Positions 1-9,122 of a DNA stretch of 64,000 nucleotides are shown here, in pieces; position 1 is the first letter of the stretch, and the number at the start of each line of letters is the position of its first letter. The stretch is from contig NZ_JAUYNV010000025.1 in the NCBI RefSeq assembly GCF_030698125.1, forward strand, positions 326,217 to 390,216, read 5' to 3'. The notes below the pieces were generated by a model. That model was not told where the DNA came from. It ran no database searches and saw only the letters and a list, made by a program, of their open reading frames with translations. The stretch is from Methyloversatilis sp. Its GTDB lineage: Bacteria > Pseudomonadota > Gammaproteobacteria > Burkholderiales > Rhodocyclaceae. The translations under genes and the position numbers were made by a program.

Positions 1-273
1 GCCATCGAACAGCGCCAGTTCGTGGTCGCGTGCCAGATAGTGGTAGCGATAGCGGCCCGCAAGTTCCTGATGGCGTGACGACGGTAACCCGGGCACCACG
101 CGGGCGAGTGCGTCGACCAGGCCAAGGCCGATCACCGAACGAGCGATGCGGTCGTCCGGCGTGCCCAGCCCGAGATCTTCGCAGGCGCGCTGTATGGCAT
201 GGACGATGGCAGCGGCCGAATCGAGCAGCGTACCGTCCCAATCGAAAACAATGAGGTCAAACTGTGCGGGCAT
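1..273 (-). CDS. HAD-family phosphatase (phosphoglycolate phosphatase-like), C-terminus outside window
   Basis: The reading frame starts at the ATG complementary to 271-273 and runs off the left edge, so only about 91 N-terminal residues are visible. It begins MPAQFDLIVFDWDGTLLDSA, which is HAD motif I (DxDGTLxDS) with the nucleophile Asp and the acid/base Asp two residues later. The following helical residues fit the cap domain of subfamily IA (Gph-like) hydrolases, which remove phosphate from small molecules. It starts 7 bp after the rluC stop codon on the same strand, so the two are probably co-transcribed; a HAD gene directly after rluC is common in Betaproteobacteria. The substrate cannot be judged from this fragment. 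Confidence 0.85.
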   Translation of the reverse strand, partial: MPAQFDLIVFDWDGTLLDSAAAIVHAIQRACEDLGLGTPDDRIARSVIGLGLVDALARVVPGLPSSRHQELAGRYRYHYLARDHELALFDG

Positions 274-280
274 GAGGATG

Positions 281-1279
281 TCAGTCGGGGTTTTCGTTCT
301 GGAGAGGCAGGTCGGCGTCTTTCCGTTCGAATTCGCGCTTCTGCTGCTGATCGATGCGGCGCACGAAGCCAGTCAGGTCGGCCGGCAGCGGCGCCGCCAG
401 TTCAACCGGCTCTCCGGTCAGCGGATGTTTCAGGGCCAGACTGTGGGCGTGCAGGAACATGCGCGGCAGGCCTTCCTTGCGCAAGACCTTGTTGAGCGCG
501 AAATCTCCATATTTTTCGTCGCCGACGATGGGAAAACCACTGGCCGACAGATGCACACGTATCTGGTGCGTCCGGCCGGTCTTGATCCGGACGTCGAGCA
601 GGCTGTAGCCCGGCCAGCGTACTTCGAGCCGGACAATGGAGTGCGCCGCCTTGCCTTCACTGTCCACCGACACCCGGCGCTCGCCGGACTCGGTCAGGTA
701 TTTGGTCAGCGCCAGCTTGATGTGCTGCTGGGGATTCATCCAGCGTCCGCTGACCAGCGCGAAATAGTGCTTTTCCATGCCGCCATCGCGGAAGGCATCG
801 TGCAGCGAAGTGAGCGCCGACCGCTTCTTGGCAATCAGCAGGATGCCGGAAGTTTCGCGGTCCAGCCGGTGCGCCAGTTCGAGCAGCCGCGCGTCGGGGC
901 GGGCACGTCGCAGGCTTTCGATGACGCCGAAGCTGACGCCGCTGCCACCATGCACCGCCATGCCTGCCGGCTTGTTCAGCGCGAGAAAGGCCTCGTCTTC
1001 ATAAAGGATGTCGAAATCGCGCGATGGCACCGGCGCGGGCGCACCCGGCTCGGCCAGCCGCATCGGCGGAATGCGCACTTCGTCGCTTTCCGCCAGCCGG
1101 TAGGTCTGATCGACCCGCTTGCTGTTGACCCGCACTTCACCCGAACGCAGCACCCGATAGACGTGGCTTTTCGGCACGCCCTTGCAGATACGGATCAGGA
1201 AATTGTCGATGCGCTGGCCGGCTTCCTCGATGTCCACGACATGCCGCACTACTTTCGGAGCTTTACCCAACTCCTTCAT
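281..1279 (-). CDS. rluC: 23S rRNA pseudouridine synthase RluC
   Basis: 332 aa, the usual RluC length. The N-terminal S4 RNA-binding domain (about residues 20-85, with AGQRIDNFLIR) is followed by the RluA-type catalytic domain. The catalytic motif HRLDRETSG holds the nucleophilic Asp. RluC converts three uridines in helices of 23S rRNA (955, 2504 and 2580 in E. coli) to pseudouridine. It is divergent from rne, the arrangement seen in E. coli and many proteobacteria, which supports the assignment. The start ATG has no clear ribosome-binding site, and a TATATT box (complement of 1284-1289) lies only 4 bp upstream. The mRNA may therefore be leaderless, or the true start may lie slightly downstream. 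Confidence 0.93.
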   Translation of the reverse strand: MKELGKAPKVVRHVVDIEEAGQRIDNFLIRICKGVPKSHVYRVLRSGEVRVNSKRVDQTYRLAESDEVRIPPMRLAEPGAPAPVPSRDFDILYEDEAFLALNKPAGMAVHGGSGVSFGVIESLRRARPDARLLELAHRLDRETSGILLIAKKRSALTSLHDAFRDGGMEKHYFALVSGRWMNPQQHIKLALTKYLTESGERRVSVDSEGKAAHSIVRLEVRWPGYSLLDVRIKTGRTHQIRVHLSASGFPIVGDEKYGDFALNKVLRKEGLPRMFLHAHSLALKHPLTGEPVELAAPLPADLTGFVRRIDQQQKREFERKDADLPLQNENPD

Positions 1280-1657
1280 TTCAAATATACTGCGCTGCGT
1301 TTTCGGTCTGTTTGCGAGATAGGGGCAGTCCGGAGCACATCCAGCCCGAAGTGGTGGACGCCGGTATCAAAGTGTTCGGTGAAGTGCTTCATGCGGTCTT
1401 TCTTGGACGGACGAAAACCGGATCACGGGTTAATCCCGCTCACCCCAAGTAGCGAGTGTACTGAGTAGCGCGAGTACCGTACAGGCAGAATCCCCCAGGC
1501 AGCTGCGAGACCGCGGCTGCATTGAGAGTTGGCAAACCCCTCCACGTCCCCGTCCCGTCCTCATCGAGATAGAACCCGATTGCCGCCGAAACGATAGACG
1601 TTATTCATTTGACGAGCGGTTTGTCCTGCCCGTGTGCGGTGCGCGCGGGAGAAGTTG
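1280..1657 (+). promoter_or_regulatory. rne 5' leader / rluC-rne divergent control region
   Basis: 378 bp without a convincing gene. Near its left end, AAATATACT (about 1283-1291) can be read as a -10 box on either strand: TATACT on plus, TATATT on minus. If the plus-strand box is used, rne has a leader of about 350 nt. Long leaders are known for RNase E, which regulates its own mRNA through the 5' untranslated region. I saw no strong -35 box and no defined riboswitch, so this rests on position only. Confidence 0.35.
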
Positions 1658-4618
1658 ATGAAACGAATGCTCTTCAACGCAACGCAGGCAGAAGAACTGC
1701 GCGTTGCGATTGTTGATGGACAGAAACTTGTAGACCTCGACATCGAGTCATCCAGCAAGGAACAGCGAAAAAGCAATATATACAAGGCGGTCATCACCCG
1801 GATCGAACCCAGTCTCGAAGCCTGCTTCGTCGACTACGGTGCCGACCGCCACGGCTTCCTGCCGTTCAAGGAAGTCTCCAAGGTCTTTTTCAAGGCTGAT
1901 CTGGAGCCCGGCCGTGCCCGCATCCAGGACGCGCTGCACGTCGGCCAGGAACTGATCGTCCAGATCGACAAGGATGAACGCGGCAGCAAGGGCGCCGCGC
2001 TGACCACCTTCATTTCGCTGGCCGGCCGCTACCTGGTGCTGATGCCGAACAATCCGCGTGGCGGCGGCGTGTCGCGCCGGGTCGAGGGCGACGATCGCGC
2101 CGAGCTGCGTGAAACGATGGACCAGCTCGAAGTGCCCGCCGGCATGAGCCTGATTGCACGCACTGCCGGCATCGGCCGCAACGCCGAAGAGCTGCAGTGG
2201 GACCTGAATTACCTGCTGCAGTTGTGGACCGCGATCGAAGGTGCGGCGCAGTCGCAGACCGGCGCTTTCCTTATCTACCAGGAAGGCAGTCTGGTGATCC
2301 GAGCGATCCGCGACTACTTTCAGCCCGACATCGGCGAAATCCTGATCGACACCGACGAGGTGTATGACCAAGCCTACACCTTCATGGAACACGTGATGCC
2401 CGGCAACGTGGCGCGCGTGAAGCGCTACCGCGACGACGTGCCGCTGTTCTCGCGCTTCCAGATCGAGCACCAGATTGAATCCGCCTACTCGCGCCAGGTC
2501 ACCCTGCCGTCGGGCGGTGCCATCGTGATCGACCACACCGAAGCACTGGTGGCGGTGGACGTGAACTCCGGTCGATCGACCAAGGGCAGCGACATCGAAG
2601 AGACCGCGCTGCGCACCAACTGCGAAGCGGCCGACGAAATCGCCCGCCAGCTGCGCCTGCGCGATCTGGGCGGCCTGATCGTCATCGACTTCATCGACAT
2701 GGAAAACCCGCGCGCCCAGCGCGAGGTGGAAACCCGTCTGCGTGACGCGCTGCATCACGACCGCGCCCGCGTGCAGATGGGCAAGATCAGCCGCTTCGGT
2801 CTGCTCGAACTGTCGCGTCAGCGGCTGCGTCCGGCGCTGGCCGAGACCAGCTACATCCCGTGCCCGCGCTGCAGCGGCACCGGCCACATCCGGTCCACCG
2901 AATCGGCCGCCCTGCACATCCTGCGCATCCTCGAAGAAGAGGCGATGAAGGAAAACACCGGCGCCGTGCATACCCAGGTTCCGGTCGATGTCGCCACCTT
3001 CCTGCTGAACGAGAAGCGCGCCGACATCAACGCCATCGAGCTGCGGCACAAGGTCAACATCGTGTTGATCCCGAACAAGCACCTCGAAACGCCGGCGCAC
3101 GAAATCATCCGCCTGCGCCACGACCAGCTGAATCTCGAAGGCATCGTCGCGCCGTCCTACCAGATGGCCGTGAATCCTCTGGCCGAAAGCTACCAGCCGC
3201 CGTCGACCATTCCGGCCGATGAACGTCCGAAGCGCATGGAAGCCGCGATCAAGCACCTCACGCCGGACCAGCCCGCGCCGATGATGGCTGATCCCGCGCC
3301 GGCCGCACCCGTCGCCGTCGCGCCCGTTGCGGCACCGGCCCCGGGACCACGCGGTCTGTTCGGCATGATCGCGTCCTGGTTCCGCGGTTCCGATCCGGCG
3401 CCTGCGCCGGTTGCACCGCCGGTCGCCGAGCCGAAACCGGCCGGTAATCGTGAACGCAGTCCGCGCTCCGGTGATTCCGGTGGTCGCAGCCGCGGCCGTC
3501 GCGAGGGCCGCGAAGGTCGCGAAGGTCGCGAAGGCCGCGAGCCGCGCGAAGGTCGCGAGCAGTCGAATCGCACGGACGGGCGTAGTGAGGGACGCAGTGA
3601 AGGGCGCAGTGAGAGCCGTCCGGAAGGCAGCCGTGCTGAAGGTCAGCGCAAACCGCGCGAGCCGCGCACGCAGGATCAGGACAGCAACGTCGTCCAGGCC
3701 GAACGTGCCCCGCGCGAGCCGAAGCCGCCGCGCGAACCGCGTGAGCCGCGCGCGCCCCGCGAACGGGCTGCCAACGATGCGCGCGAGCAGCAGCAGGTCG
3801 ATCTGCCGCTGGGTGCGGATTCGACGCAGCCGGAAAATGGTGTCCCCACCGAGGGCGCAGACGGTGCAGCACCGCGCAGCCGCCGCCGCCGTGGTGGTCG
3901 TCGCGAACGTGGCGAACGCCGTCCCGAAGGTGCCGAAGGCGGTGCCATCGGTGATGTCGCAGCGGTCGAGGGGGATATCGAAGGGGTGACGGCTGCTGCC
4001 AACGAAGCACCGGTCGACCTGACGGATGCCCAGGCGCCGCTGGCGCTGGCGGCCGCCGAGCCGCTCAAGGAAGCACCGGTGTTTGTGCCGGCTGCCGAAC
4101 AGGTCACGCCGGTCGACATCGTTGCCCGCGCCGAACCGGTGGCTGCGGTGGTTGAAGAAACGCCAGCGCATGTCGAAGCACCGGAGCATATCCAAGCACC
4201 GGAGCATGTCGAAGCACCGGAACAGGTCGAAGTCCCGGCCCCGGCCGTGATGTCTGTTGCCGAAGCGGATGCAGTGGAGCAGATCAGCCCCGAGCCCGTT
4301 CAGGCTGCACCGGTCATCGACATCCCGGTCGTTGTCGACGTGCCGGTTGTGCGTTCCGCACCGCCGGTGACCGATAGCGCCGAATCGACGCTGGTGCGTG
4401 CCATGGAAAGCATCGGTTCGCCACCGATCCAGGCTGCGCCGGCTGACCTGCAGAGTTCGCTTGATGCAAGCGGCCTCGTCATGGTCGAAACACAGCCTGG
4501 CAGCAATGCAGGTCAGGCGGCGATCGAGCCCGAACCGGTTCTGCTGGGGCGTCGCCGTCGTCAGGCTCCGGTGATCGCCAGCGAGCCGATGCAACAGGTG
4601 GAAACGCGCGGCGAGTAA
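1658..4618 (+). CDS. rne: Ribonuclease E
   Basis: 986 aa from the ATG at 1658, which has a GGGAG ribosome-binding site; an in-frame ATG 24 bp upstream is less likely. RNase E is the endonuclease that starts mRNA decay and processes rRNA and tRNA. The N-terminal catalytic half (about residues 1-510) begins MKRMLFNATQAEELRVAIVD, has the S1 domain near residues 38-120, and contains VDVNSGRS and the catalytic-site stretch LIVIDFIDM. The Zn-link CPRCSGTGH lies near residue 400, as in E. coli. The C-terminal half is low-complexity: Pro/Ala stretches, an Arg-rich block of RE-G-R-E-G repeats (about nt 3490-3560) likely to bind RNA, an RRRRGGRRERGERR patch, and acidic EAPEHV-type repeats (about nt 4165-4230). 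This resembles the disordered degradosome scaffold. A terminator follows. Confidence 0.96.
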   Translation: MKRMLFNATQAEELRVAIVDGQKLVDLDIESSSKEQRKSNIYKAVITRIEPSLEACFVDYGADRHGFLPFKEVSKVFFKADLEPGRARIQDALHVGQELIVQIDKDERGSKGAALTTFISLAGRYLVLMPNNPRGGGVSRRVEGDDRAELRETMDQLEVPAGMSLIARTAGIGRNAEELQWDLNYLLQLWTAIEGAAQSQTGAFLIYQEGSLVIRAIRDYFQPDIGEILIDTDEVYDQAYTFMEHVMPGNVARVKRYRDDVPLFSRFQIEHQIESAYSRQVTLPSGGAIVIDHTEALVAVDVNSGRSTKGSDIEETALRTNCEAADEIARQLRLRDLGGLIVIDFIDMENPRAQREVETRLRDALHHDRARVQMGKISRFGLLELSRQRLRPALAETSYIPCPRCSGTGHIRSTESAALHILRILEEEAMKENTGAVHTQVPVDVATFLLNEKRADINAIELRHKVNIVLIPNKHLETPAHEIIRLRHDQLNLEGIVAPSYQMAVNPLAESYQPPSTIPADERPKRMEAAIKHLTPDQPAPMMADPAPAAPVAVAPVAAPAPGPRGLFGMIASWFRGSDPAPAPVAPPVAEPKPAGNRERSPRSGDSGGRSRGRREGREGREGREGREPREGREQSNRTDGRSEGRSEGRSESRPEGSRAEGQRKPREPRTQDQDSNVVQAERAPREPKPPREPREPRAPRERAANDAREQQQVDLPLGADSTQPENGVPTEGADGAAPRSRRRRGGRRERGERRPEGAEGGAIGDVAAVEGDIEGVTAAANEAPVDLTDAQAPLALAAAEPLKEAPVFVPAAEQVTPVDIVARAEPVAAVVEETPAHVEAPEHIQAPEHVEAPEQVEVPAPAVMSVAEADAVEQISPEPVQAAPVIDIPVVVDVPVVRSAPPVTDSAESTLVRAMESIGSPPIQAAPADLQSSLDASGLVMVETQPGSNAGQAAIEPEPVLLGRRRRQAPVIASEPMQQVETRGE

Positions 4619-4648
4619 GCGCTCGCACCAAGTCGTCCGCGATGAACG

Positions 4649-4674
4649 GGGCCCGGTGGAAACCGGGCCCTTTT
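4649..4674 (+). terminator. Rho-independent terminator of rne
   Basis: GGGCCCGGT pairs with ACCGGGCCC around a GGAA (GNRA-type) tetraloop and is followed by TTTT. It starts 30 bp after the rne stop. Confidence 0.9.
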
Positions 4675-4776
4675 CATGGCGCTGGCGCAGTTTTCGCGGG
4701 TATTTTCCCCGGGTCAGGCACCCCTGTTTTCACCGACACTCATCACCTTGACAACATTCACAGAGGAGAGATTTAC

Positions 4777-5292
4777 ATGCGTTTCTTTGCTGCACTGACA
4801 GCCCTGCTCGCCAGCGCGCTGGTGTTCGCCCACGGTCCGTCGCGACTCAAGGCCAACGAAACCATCACGCTGAAGGCCAGCCCGGACGTGGTTTGGGCCA
4901 AGGTGAAGGACTTCAACCAGGTGCAGGCCTGGCATCCTGCAATCGAAAGCAGCACTGCCACCGCCGGTAGCGACGTGGGGTCTGTACGCACGCTGAAGGT
5001 GAAGGGCGGCGGCGAAGTGATCGAAAAGCTGGAAAAGCTATCCGATGAAGAGCGCAGCATGATCTACACCGCCCAGGACGGCGGTGCGCTGCCGGTCACC
5101 AAGTACAAGGCCTGGCTGACGGTGAAGCCGGCTGCCGATGGCGGCAGTGAAGTGGAATGGCGTTCGGTGTTTTTCCGCGTCGATCAGGGCGACTACCCGG
5201 CGGCTGGCAAGGACGATGAAACGGCGACCAGCACGATCAAGAAGGTCTACACCGACGGTCTGACGAACCTGAAGGCGCTGCTGGACAAGTAA
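4777..5292 (+). CDS. MxaD-like SRPBCC-family periplasmic protein
   Basis: 171 aa from the ATG at 4777, which follows a strong GAGGAGAG ribosome-binding site. The longer frame from 4642 overlaps the rne terminator and is rejected. Residues 1-18 form a signal peptide (MRFFAALTALLASALVFA, then HGPSRLKANETI), so the product is probably periplasmic. The rest matches the SRPBCC (START-like) fold: early SPDVVWAKVKDFNQVQAWHP strand-helix, mid GSVRTLKVKGGG, and a long C-terminal helix. Secreted SRPBCC proteins with this start resemble MxaD, which in methylotrophs assists methanol dehydrogenase with its cytochrome. No mxa or xox genes are nearby, so the role here is inferred. It sits alone between two terminators. 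Confidence 0.75.
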   Translation: MRFFAALTALLASALVFAHGPSRLKANETITLKASPDVVWAKVKDFNQVQAWHPAIESSTATAGSDVGSVRTLKVKGGGEVIEKLEKLSDEERSMIYTAQDGGALPVTKYKAWLTVKPAADGGSEVEWRSVFFRVDQGDYPAAGKDDETATSTIKKVYTDGLTNLKALLDK

Positions 5293-5311
5293 AACTTCAA
5301 GCACAGCGATA

Positions 5312-5335
5312 CGGGCGGCTTCGGCCGCCCGTTTT
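5312..5335 (+). terminator. Terminator of the MxaD-like gene
   Basis: CGGGCGGC pairs with GCCGCCCG around a TTCG tetraloop and is followed by TTTT. It abuts the 3' end of the convergent phosphatase gene. Confidence 0.88.
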
Positions 5336-5856
5336 CATTTCAGCTGCTGTGCCAGATCACGGATCAATCCGTCGGCAGCGTCCTCGATCAGGTCGAGCAC
5401 GCGTTCGAAGCCGGCCGGACCGCCGTAGTAAGGGTCCGGCACTTCGTCCTCGTCGAAGGATTCGGCATGCTGCAGGAATAGTGCGAGCTTGTGCCGCAAG
5501 TCGTCCGGGCAGCTACGCTGCAGATTGCGCAGATTGTCGCGGTCCATCGCGTAGATGCGGTCGTAGCGGACGAAATCCTCGTCGGTGATACGCCGGGCAC
5601 GGATGCGCGAGAGGTCGATCCCGCGCGCTGCAGCGGCCGCCTGCGCACGCGGGTCGGTGCGACTGCCGATATGGTGTGCATGCGTGCCGGCCGAGGCAAG
5701 TTGCACCCGTTCTGCAAGCCCGGCGATGTCGAGCCTCGCCCGCACGACACCCTCTGCGGTCGGCGAGCGACAGATATTGCCCATGCAGCAGAACAGGATG
5801 CGCAGTTCGGCGTCGTCCGTATCCTGCCGGCTGCGACGCAGCCAGCGCTCAAGCAC
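5335..5856 (-). CDS. Low molecular weight protein-tyrosine phosphatase
   Basis: The frame is open far upstream, but the sensible start is a GTG at 5856. It overlaps the ttcA stop (GTGCTTGA) and gives 173 aa; the family is about 155-160 aa, so a start nearer CCMGNICRS is also possible. The P-loop CMGNICRS (CX5R-S) carries the nucleophilic Cys and the Arg, and the DPYYGG segment supplies the general acid Asp near the C-terminus. Both features define LMW-PTPs, which dephosphorylate tyrosine residues on target proteins. Overlap with ttcA implies translational coupling. The target is unknown, as no tyrosine kinase or polysaccharide export gene is nearby. Confidence 0.88.
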   Translation of the reverse strand: MLERWLRRSRQDTDDAELRILFCCMGNICRSPTAEGVVRARLDIAGLAERVQLASAGTHAHHIGSRTDPRAQAAAAARGIDLSRIRARRITDEDFVRYDRIYAMDRDNLRNLQRSCPDDLRHKLALFLQHAESFDEDEVPDPYYGGPAGFERVLDLIEDAADGLIRDLAQQLK

Positions 5857-6799
5857 AGCTGCCGCTCGCCGCGATATCCAGCCGGACCGGAATGCCGCCC
5901 ACCGCTTCGTCGTCCACCCAGCTGCGCGCAGGCAGTTCGACCGGATCGAAGGCCGTGTCGCCCTCGCCCACGTGGCTGCCCGGCTGCAGGCCGGCAAAAT
6001 CGAACAATTTCGAATCGGCCAGATGCGACGGCACGACATTGCGCATCGCGGTCGCCATCGATTCGATGCGTCCGGGGTAGAGGCGCGCCCACTCCTGCAG
6101 CATGGCCTTCACCTGCCTGCGCTGCGCGTTTTCCTGCGAGCCGCACAGATTGCACGGAATGATCGGGTAGGCCATGGCGCGGGCGAAGCGCTCGATGTCG
6201 CGCTCGGTACAGTAGGCCAGCGGCCGGATCACGATGTGGCGGCCGTCGTCGCTGACCAGCTTGGGCGGCATAGCCTTGATCTTGCCGCCGAAGAACATGT
6301 TCAGGAACAACGTCTCCAGCAGGTCGTCGCGGTGGTGGCCGAGCGCGATCTTCGTCGCGCCCATCTCGCCTGCCACGCGGTAGATGATGCCGCGGCGCAG
6401 TCGTGAGCACAGGCCGCAGGTGGTCTTGCCCTCCGGAATCTTGTCCTTGACGATGCTGTAGGTGTCTTCGTTTTCGATCCGGTACTCGACGCCGATCGAT
6501 TCGAAATAGGCCGGCAGGATGTGGTCCGGAAAGCCCGGCTGCTTCTGGTCAAGATTGAACGCGATCAGGCGGAAGCGCACTGGCGCGCGCTGCTGCAGGC
6601 CGCGCAGCAGTTCCAGCATCGTGTACGAATCCTTGCCGCCGGACATGCACACCATGATCACGTCGCCGTCCTCGATCATCGAATAATCAGCGATCGCCTG
6701 TCCGGTCGCGCGTTCGAGCCGCTTGCGGAACTTCAGGAAGGTGCTGGACGGCGGCGCCGCGTCTGGCGACGCCGGCACAGCGGAAAGGACTTGCGACAT
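5849..6799 (-). CDS. ttcA: tRNA 2-thiocytidine(32) synthetase TtcA
   Basis: 316 aa from the ATG at 6799 ([10 protein letters not shown]); the longer frame upstream is low-quality sequence. The PP-loop [14 protein letters not shown] binds ATP and activates C32 of tRNA. CGLC and CNLC are the paired CxxC motifs of TtcA that hold the [4Fe-4S] cluster used for sulfur transfer. Later signatures such as [19 protein letters not shown] and PPKLVSDDG are typical of the family. The 3' end overlaps the phosphatase gene by 8 bp. Confidence 0.95.
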   Translation of the reverse strand: MSQVLSAVPASPDAAPPSSTFLKFRKRLERATGQAIADYSMIEDGDVIMVCMSGGKDSYTMLELLRGLQQRAPVRFRLIAFNLDQKQPGFPDHILPAYFESIGVEYRIENEDTYSIVKDKIPEGKTTCGLCSRLRRGIIYRVAGEMGATKIALGHHRDDLLETLFLNMFFGGKIKAMPPKLVSDDGRHIVIRPLAYCTERDIERFARAMAYPIIPCNLCGSQENAQRRQVKAMLQEWARLYPGRIESMATAMRNVVPSHLADSKLFDFAGLQPGSHVGEGDTAFDPVELPARSWVDDEAVGGIPVRLDIAASGSCA

Positions 6800-6974
6800 G
6801 GACACCCCGACTGCCGGTCTGGCACGCCGCAGCGCGCCGTCCGGCAACCCGATGTCGCCGGAACTGGCGTGGATTATATCGCGCGAGCCCGGGTGGCCGC
6901 GTTCAAGACCGGCCGCAGGGCGCCGTAGACGCACGGTATCGCAAACTCATCCTGCCCGAGCCGGAGACTTCCCC

Positions 6975-7199
6975 ATGAGCACTCAGAAATTCCGCCTCGT
7001 CACCCGCAGCGACTTCGACGGACTGGTCTGCGCGGTGCTGCTGAACGAGCTGGACCTGATCGACGAAATCAAGTTCGTGCACCCGAAGGACATGCAGGAC
7101 GGCAAGATCGACATCACCAATCGCGACATCACGACCAACCTGCCCTATGTCGCCGGCGCCTACCTCGTGTTCGATCATCACTTCGAAATCGGCTGTTGA
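6975..7199 (+). pseudogene. 5' fragment of a DHH-family exopolyphosphatase-like gene
   Basis: About 74 codons from ATG 6975. The sequence (TRSDFDGLVCAVLL, then VHPKDMQDGK, DITTNLPYVAGAYLVFDHH) is the N-terminus of a DHH-superfamily phosphoesterase annotated as exopolyphosphatase-like in Betaproteobacteria. DFDG and DHH are metal-binding motifs. Intact members are about 300 aa, but this frame stops a few residues after DHH, where the type I restriction island begins. A middle part of apparently the same gene resurfaces at 14963, so this is one half of an insertionally disrupted gene and unlikely to be active. Identification is from remembered family sequence. Confidence 0.72.
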
Positions 7200-7339
7200 G
7201 CAAGCATTCATGCGGCCCTCCAGTTGCCCGCTCTGGGCCGTGGCCCCGTTCATCCCCCCTCACTTGAACAGCAGCTGTTGACCCAGGAAGTTGCCTCTCC
7301 GTTGCAAAGAGTTGCGCAGGCGCCCAGCCAGATCGGGGC
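7200..7339. other. Left junction of the restriction-modification island
   Basis: 140 bp between the truncated DHH gene and the hsdM-HNH stop codon. No gene, clear terminal inverted repeat or tRNA-like attachment site is visible. Confidence 0.4.
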
Positions 7340-9073
7340 TCAGTTGAAGAACAGCTGCTCTAAGGCCTGCGCTGACGGCGCGGATTGCTGAATCGCCAGT
7401 CGGAGTGCTTCTCGGCTTGCATGGTCCATGGCCCGCACTGCGCGATAGACCCGCGCGCGCCAGAAGTTGAAGGGACTCACCCTGAAAGCGGCAGCCTTGG
7501 CCAGCGCCCGCTGTTCGAGACCGGTCATGAAACCTGCTTCGCTGTCTGCGATCACGTCTTCGCCGACCTTCTCGCGAAGTGCAAGGAATTCGCCTTCGAC
7601 CCGTTCCTTGATCTTGTAGACCTCGTTCCAGGTGTCCAGCTTCTCCTGCCGATCCGCAGTGCCGCCTTGAAGTTCGACTACAACCCGCGGGAAAACGTCG
7701 GTGTCGTCGATCGTGACCTGAATCTCCGCCGGCAAGGCGGACTCAGTCCATGGCGAGAAGCTGAGTCGGCGCAGGCCGTTCTTGTGCAGCAAGTCCTTCG
7801 CCAACTTGGACTTGGAGTTGCACGTATGGCAGATCGGCAGCAGGTTGCCCGGATGGACACCAAAAAGCGGGTAGTCGTCTTTCGCCAGCAAATGGTCGTA
7901 CGGACCGCGCCATTGCTCGTTGTCGTCGACGCCCGACCGGATTTGCGCCAGGTAAACCCACACTTCCTGCGTGCTGCCCGTCGCGGCCTCGCTCACCTTC
8001 TGGAAGAACAGCACATTGGTCTTCACCCCCTGGGCGTAGAAGATGCCGGTGGGCAGGCGCAGCAGGGTGTGCAACCGACACTTGTTCATCAGGGCGCGGC
8101 GGATGTCGGCGCCGACGCCGGCTTCGAACAGCACGTTGTCGGGCAGCACCACGGCGGCCCGCCCACCGTCGCGCAGGTGGCGCACGATGTGCTGCAGGAA
8201 GGCCAACTGCTTGTTGCCGGTGGCAAAGGTGAGGTCGTCGCGCGTGGGGCCCCCGCCACCCTTGGCGGTGCCGAAAGGCGGGTTGCTCAGGATGATGTGG
8301 CTCTTGGGCAGCGCGCTGCCGGCACTGCCCAGCGTGTTGCCCACGTGCACCACGCCTTCATCGTCCCCTTCCATGCCGTGCAACAGGCAGTTCATCAGCG
8401 CCAAGCGTCGCGTCCCGGGCACCAGCTCCATGCCCAGGAAGGCCTGGTTGCGCTGGAACTTGATCTGCCGCTCGGGAAGGTCGTACAGATCGTTTGTGTG
8501 GTCCTTGATGTAGCGGTCGGCTGCGATCAGGAAGCCGGCAGTTCCTGCGGCAGGGTCTTGCACGGTTTCACCGGGCTGGGGCCGGATCACCTTGACGATG
8601 GCGTCGATCAGCGGGCGTGGCGTGAAGTATTGGCCGGCGCCGCTCTTGGTTTCGCTGGCGTTCTTCTCCAGCAAGCCTTCGTACAGGTCGCCCAGGCCGT
8701 CCTGCCGTGCGCTGAACCAGTCGATGCCGTCCAGGCTCTTGACCAGTTGCTCAAGGTGTCGCGGCTCTTTCAGGCTGGTCTGTGCGTCGGCGTAGATGGC
8801 GGCAATCAGCTTGTCTTCGCTGGTGGAAAGCTTCAGCAACGTTTCACGGTAGTGGCGCAGCAGATTCAGGCCGCTCTTGTCTCGCAGCTCAGGCCAGCGT
8901 GCATAAGACGGCAGCTTGTGGTTCTGCAGCAAGCCGCTTTCGGTGTTCTCGTGCTCCATCTTGATGAAGAGCAGCAGCACCAGTTCGGTGACGTAGTCGC
9001 TGTAGTTGATGCCGTCGTCGCGAAGCACGTCGCACAGGTTCCAGAGTTTCTGGACGATGTCTTGGGTAGTCAT
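7340..9073 (-). CDS. hsdM: Type I methyltransferase HsdM fused in frame to an HNH-nuclease C-terminus
   Basis: 577 aa. Residues 1 to about 374 are a standard HsdM. The N-terminal helical domain has LWNLCDVLRDDG and LLLFIKM, followed by GAGQYFTPRPLI, SAM-binding motif I (DPAAGTAGFL), the catalytic NPPFG motif, and GVKTNVLFF. After EVWVY (Tyr374) the expected HsdM sequence (DLRTNM-type) stops. The protein continues with YDHLLAKDDYPLFGVHPGNL, LPICHTCN and K, an HNH-type metal-finger pattern (D393-H394, N410, C415xxC418, N419). About 150 more residues resemble the C-terminal part of stand-alone HNH proteins. No hsdS follows. A deletion that joined hsdM to a downstream HNH gene and removed hsdS would explain this (inference). 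N6-adenine methylation is unlikely without a specificity subunit. Confidence 0.8.
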   Translation of the reverse strand: MTTQDIVQKLWNLCDVLRDDGINYSDYVTELVLLLFIKMEHENTESGLLQNHKLPSYARWPELRDKSGLNLLRHYRETLLKLSTSEDKLIAAIYADAQTSLKEPRHLEQLVKSLDGIDWFSARQDGLGDLYEGLLEKNASETKSGAGQYFTPRPLIDAIVKVIRPQPGETVQDPAAGTAGFLIAADRYIKDHTNDLYDLPERQIKFQRNQAFLGMELVPGTRRLALMNCLLHGMEGDDEGVVHVGNTLGSAGSALPKSHIILSNPPFGTAKGGGGPTRDDLTFATGNKQLAFLQHIVRHLRDGGRAAVVLPDNVLFEAGVGADIRRALMNKCRLHTLLRLPTGIFYAQGVKTNVLFFQKVSEAATGSTQEVWVYLAQIRSGVDDNEQWRGPYDHLLAKDDYPLFGVHPGNLLPICHTCNSKSKLAKDLLHKNGLRRLSFSPWTESALPAEIQVTIDDTDVFPRVVVELQGGTADRQEKLDTWNEVYKIKERVEGEFLALREKVGEDVIADSEAGFMTGLEQRALAKAAAFRVSPFNFWRARVYRAVRAMDHASREALRLAIQQSAPSAQALEQLFFN

Positions 9074-9122
9074 GGGTTGGTGTTCTTGTGTCGTGCCCGA
9101 TGGTGGAGTTTGGGGCTGATGG

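Noticed and set aside
3490..3620. CGCGAAGGT-type repeats as a CRISPR or satellite array
   Set aside because: They are codon-level repeats encoding the Arg-Glu-Gly stretch of RNase E, in frame and without spacers.
1748..4594. Long open frame (948 codons) opposite rne
   Set aside because: Shadow of a GC-rich coding strand; composition is His/Arg-rich nonsense with no motif, and rne is certain.
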